A DNA stretch of 64,000 nt from Dissulfurispira thermophila (GTDB lineage Bacteria; Nitrospirota; Thermodesulfovibrionia; Thermodesulfovibrionales; Dissulfurispiraceae). The notes beneath the pieces are model-generated. The model saw only the letters and a program-made list of their open reading frames with translations. It ran no database searches and was not told the origin of the DNA. Location: contig NZ_AP022873.1 of assembly GCF_014701235.1 (NCBI RefSeq), positions 1 to 64,000 of the forward strand, written 5' to 3'. The first letter of the stretch is position 1; each line of letters begins with the position of its first letter. This document shows, piece by piece, positions 30,045 through 39,011 of the stretch. A program made the translations under genes and the position numbers.

Positions 30045-31046
30045 TTGTATATCTCAGGACAAAAAATTCTCAGTTCAGGAATAAATAATATAGTCAAAAA
30101 AACAGTAATACTTATTTTAAAGCTTTCTGTAAGTTCTATTCTTTTTTATTTCTTGATTTCAAGGGTTGGCACTCATACTATTATTAATAACATCAAGGCA
30201 TTAAATCTTACTGCCTTTCTTTCAGCAGTAGGAATATATATAGTTGCGACCTACATTTCTTCTATGAGATGGAATTTACTTATACACGAGAGCATAAAGA
30301 CAAAAAGGCTCTTTTCTCTTTACATGATTGGATCATTTTTCAATGCCTATATGCCAGGAATAATAGGGGGAGATGCTGTAAAGGCATATTATCTAAGCAG
30401 GGTGCTGAAGAGTGTTGAGCATCATGCGTCACGCACTCAACACTCAACACTTGATGCATTTACTATTGCAATAGCCTCTGTGTTTATGGATAGATATATA
30501 GGATTTTTTGCTCTTTTAATAATCAGTATTATTGCCTTTCCATTTGGGTACCAGTATTTGGAGGGAACACATGTAAAGTGGCTCATGCCCGCTGTTTTAG
30601 CTGCCTTTATTTTAGGCAGCCTTGTTGTCTTTAAGTTTAGATTTGGTGAAAGGATTAAGTTTCTTTTTAAAATCTATGAATATTTCCAGCTCTATAGCAG
30701 AAAGAAAGGTATATTGTTCAGGGCGTTTTTGTATTCCGTAATTATACAGATTTTCGGTATCACTGCTGTTTATATTTTATCGAGGGGTATTTCCTTGAAT
30801 ATATCATTCATGTCTCTTATGATTTTTGTGCCGATTATTATCTTGATTTCATTCATTCCCGTATCCATATCAGGTATTGGTCTGAGAGAGGGGGCTTTTG
30901 TTGTTTTTTTAGGGACATTAGGGGTGCCGTCTCATTTGGCAATGACCCTTTCAATCGTATGGTTTTTATCTTCAGTGACTGCAAGTTTGTGGGGACTCTT
31001 TGAATATTTAAGATTCAAGGCGGTGCTTGGCAGCGAGGTAAAATAA
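30045..31046 (+). CDS. YbhN/UPF0104-family integral membrane protein (flippase-like)
   Basis: This 333-aa protein has about eight TM helices and the family's EGAF-like signature near the C-terminus (GIGLREGAFVVFLG). Relatives include the lysyl-PG synthase membrane domain and proteins tied to polyprenyl-glycolipid translocation. The start codon is TTG at 30045. A cytoplasmic loop near residues 122-140 (SVEHHASRTQHSTLDAF) is encoded by an 'AACACTCAACACT' repeat. It lies just downstream of the GT2 gene and overlaps the convergent AAA+ gene by 39 bp. Confidence 0.75.
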   Translation: MYISGQKILSSGINNIVKKTVILILKLSVSSILFYFLISRVGTHTIINNIKALNLTAFLSAVGIYIVATYISSMRWNLLIHESIKTKRLFSLYMIGSFFNAYMPGIIGGDAVKAYYLSRVLKSVEHHASRTQHSTLDAFTIAIASVFMDRYIGFFALLIISIIAFPFGYQYLEGTHVKWLMPAVLAAFILGSLVVFKFRFGERIKFLFKIYEYFQLYSRKKGILFRAFLYSVIIQIFGITAVYILSRGISLNISFMSLMIFVPIIILISFIPVSISGIGLREGAFVVFLGTLGVPSHLAMTLSIVWFLSSVTASLWGLFEYLRFKAVLGSEVK

Positions 31047-32588
31047 GAGTCTTTTTAGGTCTTTTAAATTATTCTGGAATGCGTGTGTTTCATAATACTC
31101 TTTCAGCCCAAGAAGTAATGCCTTATCAGTGAGATTGAGATTGTATTTTTCTATTATACTATTTCCGATAAATTCAATATCTTCTCTCCTTTCTCTCAAG
31201 GGTGGAATATAAATACTTACAGGTTTTAAGACCCTCAATAGCCTTTCTGAAAACCTTGCTTCTTTTGCCTCTTCAAAGATATTCTTTCTTGATGTAATAA
31301 AAAATCTGACATCAAAAAATGATAGGCGTGTCTCTCCGATTTTGTAGAACTCATCTTTACAGAATATTTCAGATAGCTTGTCCTGAAAAGTTAAAGGTAT
31401 TCTGTCTATATCCTTAAGCAGTATTGTGCCGCCATTTGCAAGCTCTAATGCGCCTTTGTGCTTTTCTTTTCCCAGAAATCCACCTTTTGCTCCAAAGAGT
31501 TCTAATTCGAGGGTTTCGCTGTCTAATGCACCACAATGAATGGATAAAAATGGTTTTGTCTTTCTTGGATTGTCAGGACGGTTGTGAAGTGCAACTGCTA
31601 GCAATCTTTTTCCAACATTGGTCTCTCCATATATAAAGATATTTTTTTCTTCTCTGTTTGCAGCATATATTTTTTCGAGGGACTCTTTTAATGGTTCAGA
31701 TTTTGTCAAAAAACTTATTCCTGAAAAATGGTATTGCTCAGCAGCAGTTATAAATTTTTCTGAGAGTTCTCCGACCTTGAATTCCTTGCACACATCTTCA
31801 AATCTTTCTACAATATCAGCAAGCAGTTCCTCAACTTCATTTTCAGGTATTTTGAAGTATCTCTTGCTCATCTCTCTGAACTTTTCTTGTGCCTCCACTA
31901 CAGCAGGGAAGAGGATAGAACGAGCTGCATGTTCGCTCACATCAAGCAACTGGAAGAGTTGATATGATTTATAATTTGCAGAAAACCTTGCTGGATGATT
32001 AAAGAGTTCGACGCGTTGTCCATCGTCTGAAAATATAAAATTCATGATATTTATCAATTCCCTGTATATTTGTGGAGATGTAATATTTTTATCAAGTTGT
32101 TTTAAGAGATTAGTCTTGAACAATTTTTCTTCTATAAAAATCTTGTGTTCAACTGGCACCCTGAGCAATAAATCGCAGATCTTTTTGTGTTTGGGATGCT
32201 TTATATACATAAATAAAATCCCAATACATGACATAATTCCCGCAAAAAAAGCCTCTTCGTCTTCTGCTATATCGGCTTTTTCATTTATAATGGATGCTGC
32301 CTCTCCTGACAATACTGCGTAGCACCACAATAGTATATAATCTTCATCAAGGAAAAAATCTTGCTCCAGTATATGATTTTCTATACCTTCTGCTCCTATA
32401 AGCGAGATGGCCTGTGATATAGATGTTATTTCTGCCCTTGTTGTCAGGGAATTAACTTTTTCAAGGAGAGAGAAATATAGCCCGGGATCATATTTTATTA
32501 GCCTCGAAACTTTTTGCAGAGGCTCTTTTTCATTATTCACAATTGCATGCAAGGAACTGATTGTATGTTCAAACACAGGTAAATTCAT
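31008..32588 (-). CDS. HDOD plus degenerate sigma-54-activator-type AAA+ protein
   Basis: This 526-aa protein has an N-terminal HDOD-like domain (about 1-200) and a sigma-54-interaction-type AAA+ domain (about 290-526). Walker A is GETNVGKR (321-328). The sigma-54 contact loop GAFTGA is replaced by GGFLGK (369-374), and Walker B reads LLKDID (390-395) in place of the usual LDEI. There is no C-terminal helix-turn-helix. It is therefore unlikely to be a classical enhancer-binding activator; it may be a signalling or scaffold ATPase. It is divergent from mnmG. Confidence 0.75.
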   Translation of the reverse strand: MNLPVFEHTISSLHAIVNNEKEPLQKVSRLIKYDPGLYFSLLEKVNSLTTRAEITSISQAISLIGAEGIENHILEQDFFLDEDYILLWCYAVLSGEAASIINEKADIAEDEEAFFAGIMSCIGILFMYIKHPKHKKICDLLLRVPVEHKIFIEEKLFKTNLLKQLDKNITSPQIYRELINIMNFIFSDDGQRVELFNHPARFSANYKSYQLFQLLDVSEHAARSILFPAVVEAQEKFREMSKRYFKIPENEVEELLADIVERFEDVCKEFKVGELSEKFITAAEQYHFSGISFLTKSEPLKESLEKIYAANREEKNIFIYGETNVGKRLLAVALHNRPDNPRKTKPFLSIHCGALDSETLELELFGAKGGFLGKEKHKGALELANGGTILLKDIDRIPLTFQDKLSEIFCKDEFYKIGETRLSFFDVRFFITSRKNIFEEAKEARFSERLLRVLKPVSIYIPPLRERREDIEFIGNSIIEKYNLNLTDKALLLGLKEYYETHAFQNNLKDLKRLLFYLAAKHRLES

Positions 32589-32611
32589 CTTAATGCTATA
32601 ATAATAAATCT
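32589..32611 (+). promoter_or_regulatory. Extended -10 promoter giving a near-leaderless mnmG transcript
   Basis: TGC-TATAAT lies at 32594-32602 (TATAAT at 32597-32602), just 9 bp before the mnmG ATG at 32612. No Shine-Dalgarno exists in this gap. The transcript from this promoter would have only a few leader bases. Confidence 0.5.
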
Positions 32612-34492
32612 ATGTATAAAGAGCAAGACTTTGATGTAATCGTCATAGGTGCAGGCCATGCAGGATGTGAGGCAGCCCTTGCATCTGCCCGTCTCGGTCT
32701 AGAGACATGTATCTTTACAATTAATATTGATACCATTGCACAACTCTCATGCAATCCAGCCATCGGAGGACTTGCAAAGGGACACCTTGTGCGAGAGATC
32801 GATGCCCTTGGCGGTGAAATGGCAAAGGTTACTGATAGGTCAGGGATACAATTTAGAATGCTTAATCTTTCAAAAGGTCCTGCTGTCTGGTCACTGAGGG
32901 CTCAGGCAGACAGGGTTCTTTACAGGAATAACATGAGGCAGTCTCTGGAAAGACAAAAAAATCTTTCAATAAAGCAGGCCATGGTCGAAAATATAGTGGT
33001 CAGTGATAACAGTGTTAAAGGGGTTATTACTTCACTCGGTGTTTTCTATGGTGCGAGGGCTGTGATTGTGACTACAGGCACTTTTTTAAAAGGGCTTATG
33101 CACATAGGTCTTGATAGCTTTCAGGCTGGAAGGGCAGGCGAATTCCCGTCAATAGGGCTTTCAGATTCTTTAAAAAGTCTTGGACTTAAAATGGGAAGGT
33201 TAAAGACTGGCACCCCACCAAGACTCGATGCTAAGAGTATAGATTTTTCTAAAACAACAGTGCAGTATGGTGATGATCCACCTCTGCCATTTTCTTATTC
33301 AACCCAGAAAATAACAAATCCTCAGTTGCCATGTTATATTACATATACAAATAAAAAGACTCATGAAATAATCCTTAAAAGTCTCCACAGGTCACCTCTT
33401 TATAGTGGCAAGATAAAGGGTATTGGTCCCAGGTACTGTCCGTCAATAGAAGATAAGGTAATTAGGTTCGCTGAAAAGGAGAGGCATCAAGTATTTCTGG
33501 AACCTGAAGGCATCGAGACAACAGAATATTATGCAAATGGCATATCTACAAGCCTCCCCTACGATGTTCAGATTGAGATTGTCAGGAGCATCGAAGGCCT
33601 TGAAAATGCAGAAATCATGAGGCCAGCATATGCTATTGAATACGACTTTGTTTATCCTATACAACTAAGGCATACCCTCGAAGTCAAGAATATAGATGGA
33701 TTATATCTTGCTGGACAGATAAACGGGACATCAGGCTATGAAGAGGCTGCTGCACAGGGTTTAGTAGCAGGTATTAATGCCTCTCTAAAATTAAAAGGTA
33801 AAGAACCTCTTATTCTTGGAAGAGACGAGGCTTATATTGGCGTGCTGATAGATGACCTTGTAACAAAGGGGACTACTGAACCTTACCGTATGTTCACTTC
33901 GAGGGCAGAGTATAGACTTCTTCTCAGACATGACAATGCAGATTTTAGGCTAATGGATAAGGGATATGGCATAGGCCTTGTGTCTGAGGCTGTATATGAA
34001 CGATTTAGAGAAAAAAAGAGATTGATGGATAGAGAAATTGAAAGGCTTAAGAAAGTGCGTGTAAAGCCTTCTCATGAAATAAACAATGCCCTTTTATCTT
34101 TAGGCACATCTGCGATAAGTGAAGATACATCATTGGATAAAATACTTAAAAGACCTGAAATAAGATATGATTTTATAAAAAAATTTTCTTCTCCTCCTGA
34201 GCCATTAACTTCAGAGATTGAAGGCATTGTAGAAATCAATGTCAAATATGAGGGTTATATTCAAAAACAAATGGAGATGGCAGAAAAATTAAAAAAACTG
34301 GAGTATAAGAAAATCCCGGCAGATTTTAATTATAAAGGCATTGCAGGGCTATCGCATGAGATTATAGAAAAGCTATCAGAAGTCCGTCCTGAGACAATAG
34401 GACAGGCGAGCAGAATACCCGGCATTACCCCTACTGCAATATCTATAATACTAATTTCAGTGGAGAGGTATTGGAAAGAGAAAGGCTTTTGA
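32612..34492 (+). CDS. mnmG: tRNA uridine 5-carboxymethylaminomethyl modification enzyme MnmG (GidA)
   Basis: MnmG uses FAD and methylenetetrahydrofolate, with MnmE, to modify U34 of tRNAs. It has 626 aa. The FAD dinucleotide-binding motif is VIGAGHAGCEAA (about residues 11-22). SCNPAIGGLAKGHLVREIDALGG is near 46 and GTPPRLD near 200. The C-terminal helical MnmE-binding domain follows from 550. No ribosome binding site is evident; see the promoter entry. rsmG overlaps its 3' end by 22 bp. Confidence 0.97.
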   Translation: MYKEQDFDVIVIGAGHAGCEAALASARLGLETCIFTINIDTIAQLSCNPAIGGLAKGHLVREIDALGGEMAKVTDRSGIQFRMLNLSKGPAVWSLRAQADRVLYRNNMRQSLERQKNLSIKQAMVENIVVSDNSVKGVITSLGVFYGARAVIVTTGTFLKGLMHIGLDSFQAGRAGEFPSIGLSDSLKSLGLKMGRLKTGTPPRLDAKSIDFSKTTVQYGDDPPLPFSYSTQKITNPQLPCYITYTNKKTHEIILKSLHRSPLYSGKIKGIGPRYCPSIEDKVIRFAEKERHQVFLEPEGIETTEYYANGISTSLPYDVQIEIVRSIEGLENAEIMRPAYAIEYDFVYPIQLRHTLEVKNIDGLYLAGQINGTSGYEEAAAQGLVAGINASLKLKGKEPLILGRDEAYIGVLIDDLVTKGTTEPYRMFTSRAEYRLLLRHDNADFRLMDKGYGIGLVSEAVYERFREKKRLMDREIERLKKVRVKPSHEINNALLSLGTSAISEDTSLDKILKRPEIRYDFIKKFSSPPEPLTSEIEGIVEINVKYEGYIQKQMEMAEKLKKLEYKKIPADFNYKGIAGLSHEIIEKLSEVRPETIGQASRIPGITPTAISIILISVERYWKEKGF

Positions 34493-35094
34493 TAAAAGGG
34501 CTGAAAGAGTTAGGCATTGAGCCCTCTGATGAGATAATTAATAGATTTGATAACTACCTCTTTGAGCTAAAAAAGTGGAACCGAGCCTATAATCTGACTG
34601 CCTTAAAAAACGACGAGGATATAATCATAAAACATTTTTTTGATTCTCTTTTGTATCTGAGGGTTATACCTGAAGGGCAAAGGGATATTTGTGATATTGG
34701 CAGTGGTGCTGGTTTCCCAGGAGTGCCAATGGCAATTGTAAACACACGGTTAAATATAACCCTGATAGAGCCTTCGAGAAAAAAAGTAGCATTTTTGAGA
34801 CATATGAAGAAGGCTCTCATGCTTAATAATATAGAAGTTCTTGACAAAAGGATAGAGGATGTTAGAAATATGCTCTTTGATATTGCTGTGACAAGGGCAC
34901 TTTTTAATATAAAGGATTTAATAAAAAAGGCAGGACATATTTTGAAAGAAGATGGATTTTTTGTGTTGAATAAAGGTCCAAGGTTTGAGGATGAAATTAT
35001 TGGTCTTCCTGATAATGTGAAATTTGAGGTTATTACAATAACTTTGCCATGCACTTCTTTGCAGAGGTATTTGATAGTGCTTAAATTTGCTTAG
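34471..35094 (+). CDS. rsmG: 16S rRNA (guanine527-N7)-methyltransferase RsmG (GidB)
   Basis: RsmG is a SAM-dependent methyltransferase of 16S rRNA G527. It has 207 aa. SAM motif I DIGSGAGFPGVPMAI is near residue 73, with KWNRAYNLTALKN upstream, and VTRALFNIKDLIKKAG downstream. Translation is coupled to mnmG by overlap. Usually parA and parB follow this pair; here a MITE-like element and a tRNA follow. Confidence 0.95.
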   Translation: MERERLLIKGLKELGIEPSDEIINRFDNYLFELKKWNRAYNLTALKNDEDIIIKHFFDSLLYLRVIPEGQRDICDIGSGAGFPGVPMAIVNTRLNITLIEPSRKKVAFLRHMKKALMLNNIEVLDKRIEDVRNMLFDIAVTRALFNIKDLIKKAGHILKEDGFFVLNKGPRFEDEIIGLPDNVKFEVITITLPCTSLQRYLIVLKFA

Positions 35095-35204
35095 CAAATT
35101 TAGGTTTGGATTTTAAAAATATTCTTTCAGCCTTAAATCTGTCTATCAGCAGATTCCCAAATTTGTTGATAAAAATAAAGTGGTAGATGGGAAACGCTTT
35201 TAAT

Positions 35205-35590
35205 TAGATGGCAGACACTGCTCAAAGCCTTTAAAAAGTGTTGGTTCAAGTGTATATGGTTTCACAAAATTAAAAAATCCCCTCTCCCTTTTGGGGAGAG
35301 GGATAGGGTGAGGGGTAAACTGCTAAAAATGGGGTGAAAGGGAGATTTTTAGACATATAACTAATTGAAAATAAATGAAAATCTTGATAGGAGGGCAAGC
35401 CTAAAGACAATAGGTCAAATAAATCAATAATATCAAGGGGTTACGAATTTCGTGAAACCCACTTCAAGTGTATATGAGGAGACTATAAATGTATTGCTCA
35501 ACAAGTATTTGCTAATAGGTGGTGACGGATACAAGATAAATGTAGCTACAAGTACCAAGTTAAAGTCTTTTTCGCAGTGTCTGCCATCTA
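35205..35590. mobile_element. MITE-like element, copy 2 (386 bp)
   Basis: Terminal 17-bp inverted repeats are perfect: TAGATGGCAGACACTGC (35205-35221) and GCAGTGTCTGCCATCTA (35574-35590). They differ from copy 1 at two positions on each arm, in a compensatory way. The shared interior includes GTATATGGTTTCACAAAATT, the CCCTCTCCC/GGGAGAGGG hairpin (35280-35302) and AATAGGTGGTGACGGAT near the right end. About 170 extra central bases are absent from copy 1. Confidence 0.75.
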
Positions 35591-35595
35591 AACTC

Positions 35596-35622
35596 ACAGA
35601 AATAGTTTTCTATTTCTATCGG
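35596..35622 (-). repeat. Fragment of the 78-bp palindromic repeat
   Basis: On the minus strand these 27 bases match the first third of the repeat copy at 53622 (CCGATAGAAATAGAAAAC and following). The fragment lies 6 bp outside the right end of the MITE-like element. Confidence 0.55.
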
Positions 35623-35683
35623 TAGTTTAGGCAGATTTAAGCCCCTTGAAAAGATAGGCTCTTAACTGGTATATTGATAGAAC

Positions 35684-35768
35684 GCCGAAGTGGTGGAACT
35701 GGTAGACACGCACGTTTGAGGGGCGTGTGGGGCAACCTGTGCGGGTTCGAGTCCCGCCTTCGGCACCA
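35684..35768 (+). tRNA. tRNA-Leu (anticodon GAG)
   Basis: An 85-nt class II tRNA. The acceptor GCCGAAG pairs with CTTCGGC, followed by ACCA, so CCA is encoded. The anticodon stem CACGT/GCGTG holds loop TTGAGGG with anticodon GAG. There is a long variable arm, and the T-arm is GCGGG-TTCGAGT-CCCGC. All arms pair. Confidence 0.96.
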
Positions 35769-35771
35769 TTG

Positions 35772-37658
35772 CTAATACTTTTCATCAGCCCACATCTCTG
35801 CTGAAAATCTTACGACTCTGTTTCTACCCCTCTCTTTTGCCTTATAGAGAGCTACATCTGTATATTTTACAGCCTCCCAGAAATTCTGCGTGTCTGTCGG
35901 GAATTCGCTGACACCTATGCTGATAGTCTTCTGTATAAATCCACCCGCGATCTTCACCTTTGAATCTTCTATTCTTTCTCTTATTTTTTCGGCTACATCT
36001 AAAGAATCTCCCGGCTTTGTATCTATTAACAATACAAGAAACTCTTCTCCGCCAAAACGAATAACGAGGTCTGATGTCCTTACATTCTTTCTTATGTTAT
36101 CTGCAGCTTCTTTTAATACCATGTCTCCAACATCATGACCATAAACATCATTTGTTTGTTTGAAAAAGTCTATATCGCACATCATAAGGCCAAGAGTTGT
36201 TCCCCTTCTTAAGATACCAGCTACTATATTCTCGAAGCTCTCTTCAAGAAATCTTCTATTATAGAGGCCTGTCAGTGCATCTTTAAATGCTGATTCCTTT
36301 AAAGTTTTCATGAGCCTTTTTGCTTCTAAAACTGGTTGTGCCTCTGTTATATATTGCTTTGCTCTACTTATTTTCCTCTTTATATCATCTATATCACACA
36401 CCCCGCGTTTGCCACACACAAATTGGACAACACCACCAACATTTCCACCAACGATTATTGGGATACAATAGTGGATATCGTTTGCTGATTCTGTATAATA
36501 TTTGCATATATTTGGATAATCAGCGGATGTGACAATGTGTCCTGTCCTCTTTACTCTGCACAACTCGCAATCCAATTGAATATCTCTTTTGCAATGCAGT
36601 TCAATGCCCTCAGCCTCTGGCGGATATACTATTTTCATATTATTTTTACTACTTGAGACTTCATATATCACACAGTTGTCAAACTCAAGGTCATCTATAA
36701 ATATCCTTCCGAGTCGCATATAAATGTCTTCTACTGATTCGTCTTCTTCTATTATCTTTTTGAACGATGTCACGTGCCCTATTGTATCCATTAATCTATT
36801 GAATTCAGCAGAAAGCGCACCAAGTTCATCCTTTGAAGCTACATCTAACTTTTTTGTCAGGTCTATTTCACCAGCGGACAATGCCTTGATTTGTCCTATA
36901 ATGGCTTTAATAGGCCTTGATAGGGATCTTGATATGAGTATTCCAAAAACACCTGAAAGCATGGCAGCAATAGCAAATGCAAGACTTATTAGGACTATGG
37001 CTATATTGAATCTGCTTTTTATTATGTTAGCAAATGTCCCCCATTCCTTTCCAATGCTTATGGCATATTCATTCATAACAATTACAGTGTTTCTTGTAAG
37101 GGCATCATATTCTGAGAGTGTCTCAAGCATGGTGCCCTCTCCCTTACCACTGAGCTTTTTCTCTGACAGCTCTGATAGAAGTTCTTCGAGATTACTGACT
37201 TTTACAATAACATCTTCTACAAATTTTCTCTTCTCAGGGTCATACAATGGAAGCACGATAAACTCATTGTAGAACTGCCCTGTCCCCCTCGAGTAGTCTT
37301 TTATACGGCCGCCCGTTAGCAGGATTTTTAAATACGAGCGGCAGTCTTCTAATCTTGCCTTGCCGTTGAGGTAGTTGTTATTGATTCTTTCTGTATCTTT
37401 GTAAAGCACTATTTTGTGTGCTGAAATACTTGCGCCTCTCAGCTTTCTTACCACAATATTTGCGGTCTTTTCATGAGGACCAATAACATCTACCATCAGT
37501 TTGGATTTGGCACTCATATCAAACATTGTAATCAATCCGATAGCAGATATTACTGCAAGCCAGAAAAGAGAACCAAGTGAAAACAAAATGAATTTCTTAC
37601 GAACAGGGAGATCAGTAAAGGTAAGTAGGTTTATAATTTTTTTGAACATGTCTCTCAT
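35772..37658 (-). CDS. Membrane diguanylate cyclase (HAMP-GAF-GGDEF)
   Basis: This 628-aa protein would synthesise cyclic di-GMP. TM1 is at about 22-45, a periplasmic sensor covers about 46-215 and TM2 about 218-242. HAMP follows (about 243-300; [11 protein letters not shown]), then a GAF-like region with several Cys (CELC, CKYY; about 310-445) that could bind a metal or cofactor. The GGDEF domain starts [12 protein letters not shown] near 470. The active site is GGEEF, and RTSD nine residues upstream is an intact inhibitory I-site. It lies next to and convergent with tRNA-Leu. Confidence 0.9.
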   Translation of the reverse strand: MRDMFKKIINLLTFTDLPVRKKFILFSLGSLFWLAVISAIGLITMFDMSAKSKLMVDVIGPHEKTANIVVRKLRGASISAHKIVLYKDTERINNNYLNGKARLEDCRSYLKILLTGGRIKDYSRGTGQFYNEFIVLPLYDPEKRKFVEDVIVKVSNLEELLSELSEKKLSGKGEGTMLETLSEYDALTRNTVIVMNEYAISIGKEWGTFANIIKSRFNIAIVLISLAFAIAAMLSGVFGILISRSLSRPIKAIIGQIKALSAGEIDLTKKLDVASKDELGALSAEFNRLMDTIGHVTSFKKIIEEDESVEDIYMRLGRIFIDDLEFDNCVIYEVSSSKNNMKIVYPPEAEGIELHCKRDIQLDCELCRVKRTGHIVTSADYPNICKYYTESANDIHYCIPIIVGGNVGGVVQFVCGKRGVCDIDDIKRKISRAKQYITEAQPVLEAKRLMKTLKESAFKDALTGLYNRRFLEESFENIVAGILRRGTTLGLMMCDIDFFKQTNDVYGHDVGDMVLKEAADNIRKNVRTSDLVIRFGGEEFLVLLIDTKPGDSLDVAEKIRERIEDSKVKIAGGFIQKTISIGVSEFPTDTQNFWEAVKYTDVALYKAKERGRNRVVRFSAEMWADEKY

Positions 37659-37748
37659 GTGAATTTTGGTTTATAACCTCTACAATTATACTCATGTCTA
37701 AAAAAGTAATCAAGATTTTTTTTAAATTGTAATGTATACTAATTCATT

Positions 37749-39011
37749 ATGCCTCTATTTGGTGAATTATTCCTGAGTGAGATTATTAAAAAACCTGTAT
37801 TTGATCCAAAGGGAGATATTGCCGGAAGGGTCAGGGATGTTACTATTGTCAAAGGAGACCCTTTGCCTAAAATATCTGCAGTCATTGTGGAGAGAGGAAA
37901 TCAATTATTCAGGATCAGATGGGAACAGATTAATTTGTTCAATAAGAGGATAATCTCCACATATTTGGCTATAAGTCTTATAGAACCTTACTCTATCAGC
38001 GAAGACGACCTCCTTGCTGCCAGGGATATCCTTGATAAACAAATAGTTGATGCTAATGGAGCAAAGGTGGTAAGGGTAAATGACATCAAGCTCGAAGGCT
38101 ATGATGGAGAGGCTGTATTGATAGCAGTTGATGTAGGCATGAGAGGTATATTGCGAAGGCTTGGTATAGAGAGGGGAAGCGAGGGATTTCTCAAGCTCTT
38201 TCAGGCGCAGATGCCGTATAACTTGATAAGCTGGAATTATCTCCAGCCTCTAAAACCGAAATTGAAGACTATAGCGCTTACTGTGCCAAGGCAGATGGTA
38301 TCAGAACTCCATCCCGCTGACATTGCTGAAATAATCAGTCAGGTATCAAGGGAAGAGGGTGCCCATCTCTTCAAAGATCTGGATATAGAAACCGCTGCAG
38401 AGGCTCTATCAGAATTAAAGCCTGAAATGCAGGCGGATATAATAAATGCAATGGATGCTGAAGAGGCTGCGGATATAATAGAGGAGATGCCTCCTGATGC
38501 TGCTGCTGATGTGCTTAGTGACCTTCCAGCAGAAAAGGCTAAAGAGATACTCGAGCATATAGAAAAAGAAGAGGCTGAAGACATACAAGAGCTGCTCTGT
38601 CATGAGGAAGATACAGCAGGTGGTCTGATGACAAATGAATTTATTGCATATCCTCCAGATATGAGCATAAAGGATGCTATAGAATGCTTTAAGAAAGATG
38701 CAGAAGATATAGAGACAGTTTATTATATTTACATTGTTGATGAAAAAGAAAAGCTTATAGGAGTCACTTCTCTAAGAGAGTTACTGCTTGCAGAGCCAGA
38801 AGCGAGACTTTCAGAAATCATGGAGACCAAACTCAAGACTATTACGCCTGAGACAGATGAGATGGTGGTGGCTGAAATTATCTCTAAGTATAATTTAGTT
38901 GCCTTGCCTGTTACAGACAGCGAGGGGACCCTTCTTGGCATAGTTACCATAGACGATATAATAGACAGAATACTTCCACCTGCTGCAAAGCGCAAGCGGA
39001 GGAAAATGTGA
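37749..39011 (+). CDS. Soluble MgtE-like sensor: PRC barrels, MgtE N-domain and CBS pair, no channel
   Basis: This 420-aa cytosolic protein has two PRC-barrel-like segments (about 10-145). A MgtE N-terminal superhelical domain follows (about 185-290; repeats of AADIIEEMPPDAAADVLSDL type), then a CBS pair (about 295-415; DTAGGLMTNEFIAYPPD, VALPVTDSEGTLLGIVTIDDI). In MgtE these domains sense Mg2+ and gate the channel, but the TM domain is absent here. Its stop overlaps the start of an NRAMP-type transporter by 4 bp, so it probably regulates that transporter. Confidence 0.85.
   Translation: MPLFGELFLSEIIKKPVFDPKGDIAGRVRDVTIVKGDPLPKISAVIVERGNQLFRIRWEQINLFNKRIISTYLAISLIEPYSISEDDLLAARDILDKQIVDANGAKVVRVNDIKLEGYDGEAVLIAVDVGMRGILRRLGIERGSEGFLKLFQAQMPYNLISWNYLQPLKPKLKTIALTVPRQMVSELHPADIAEIISQVSREEGAHLFKDLDIETAAEALSELKPEMQADIINAMDAEEAADIIEEMPPDAAADVLSDLPAEKAKEILEHIEKEEAEDIQELLCHEEDTAGGLMTNEFIAYPPDMSIKDAIECFKKDAEDIETVYYIYIVDEKEKLIGVTSLRELLLAEPEARLSEIMETKLKTITPETDEMVVAEIISKYNLVALPVTDSEGTLLGIVTIDDIIDRILPPAAKRKRRKM

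Larger units (their letters stand above)
35095..35683. other. Gene-free interval with MITE-like element
   Basis: The ~590 bp between rsmG and tRNA-Leu hold no credible ORF. They contain the MITE-like copy 2 (35205-35590) and, abutting it, an inverted fragment of the 78-bp repeat seen at 48891 and 53622. Confidence 0.7.

Noticed and set aside
34587-35054. 155-aa antisense ORF in rsmG
   Set aside because: It lies fully opposite rsmG and has the amino-acid bias of a shadow frame.
35205-35590. Full insertion sequence
   Set aside because: Terminal inverted repeats exist but there is no transposase ORF; it is called MITE-like only.
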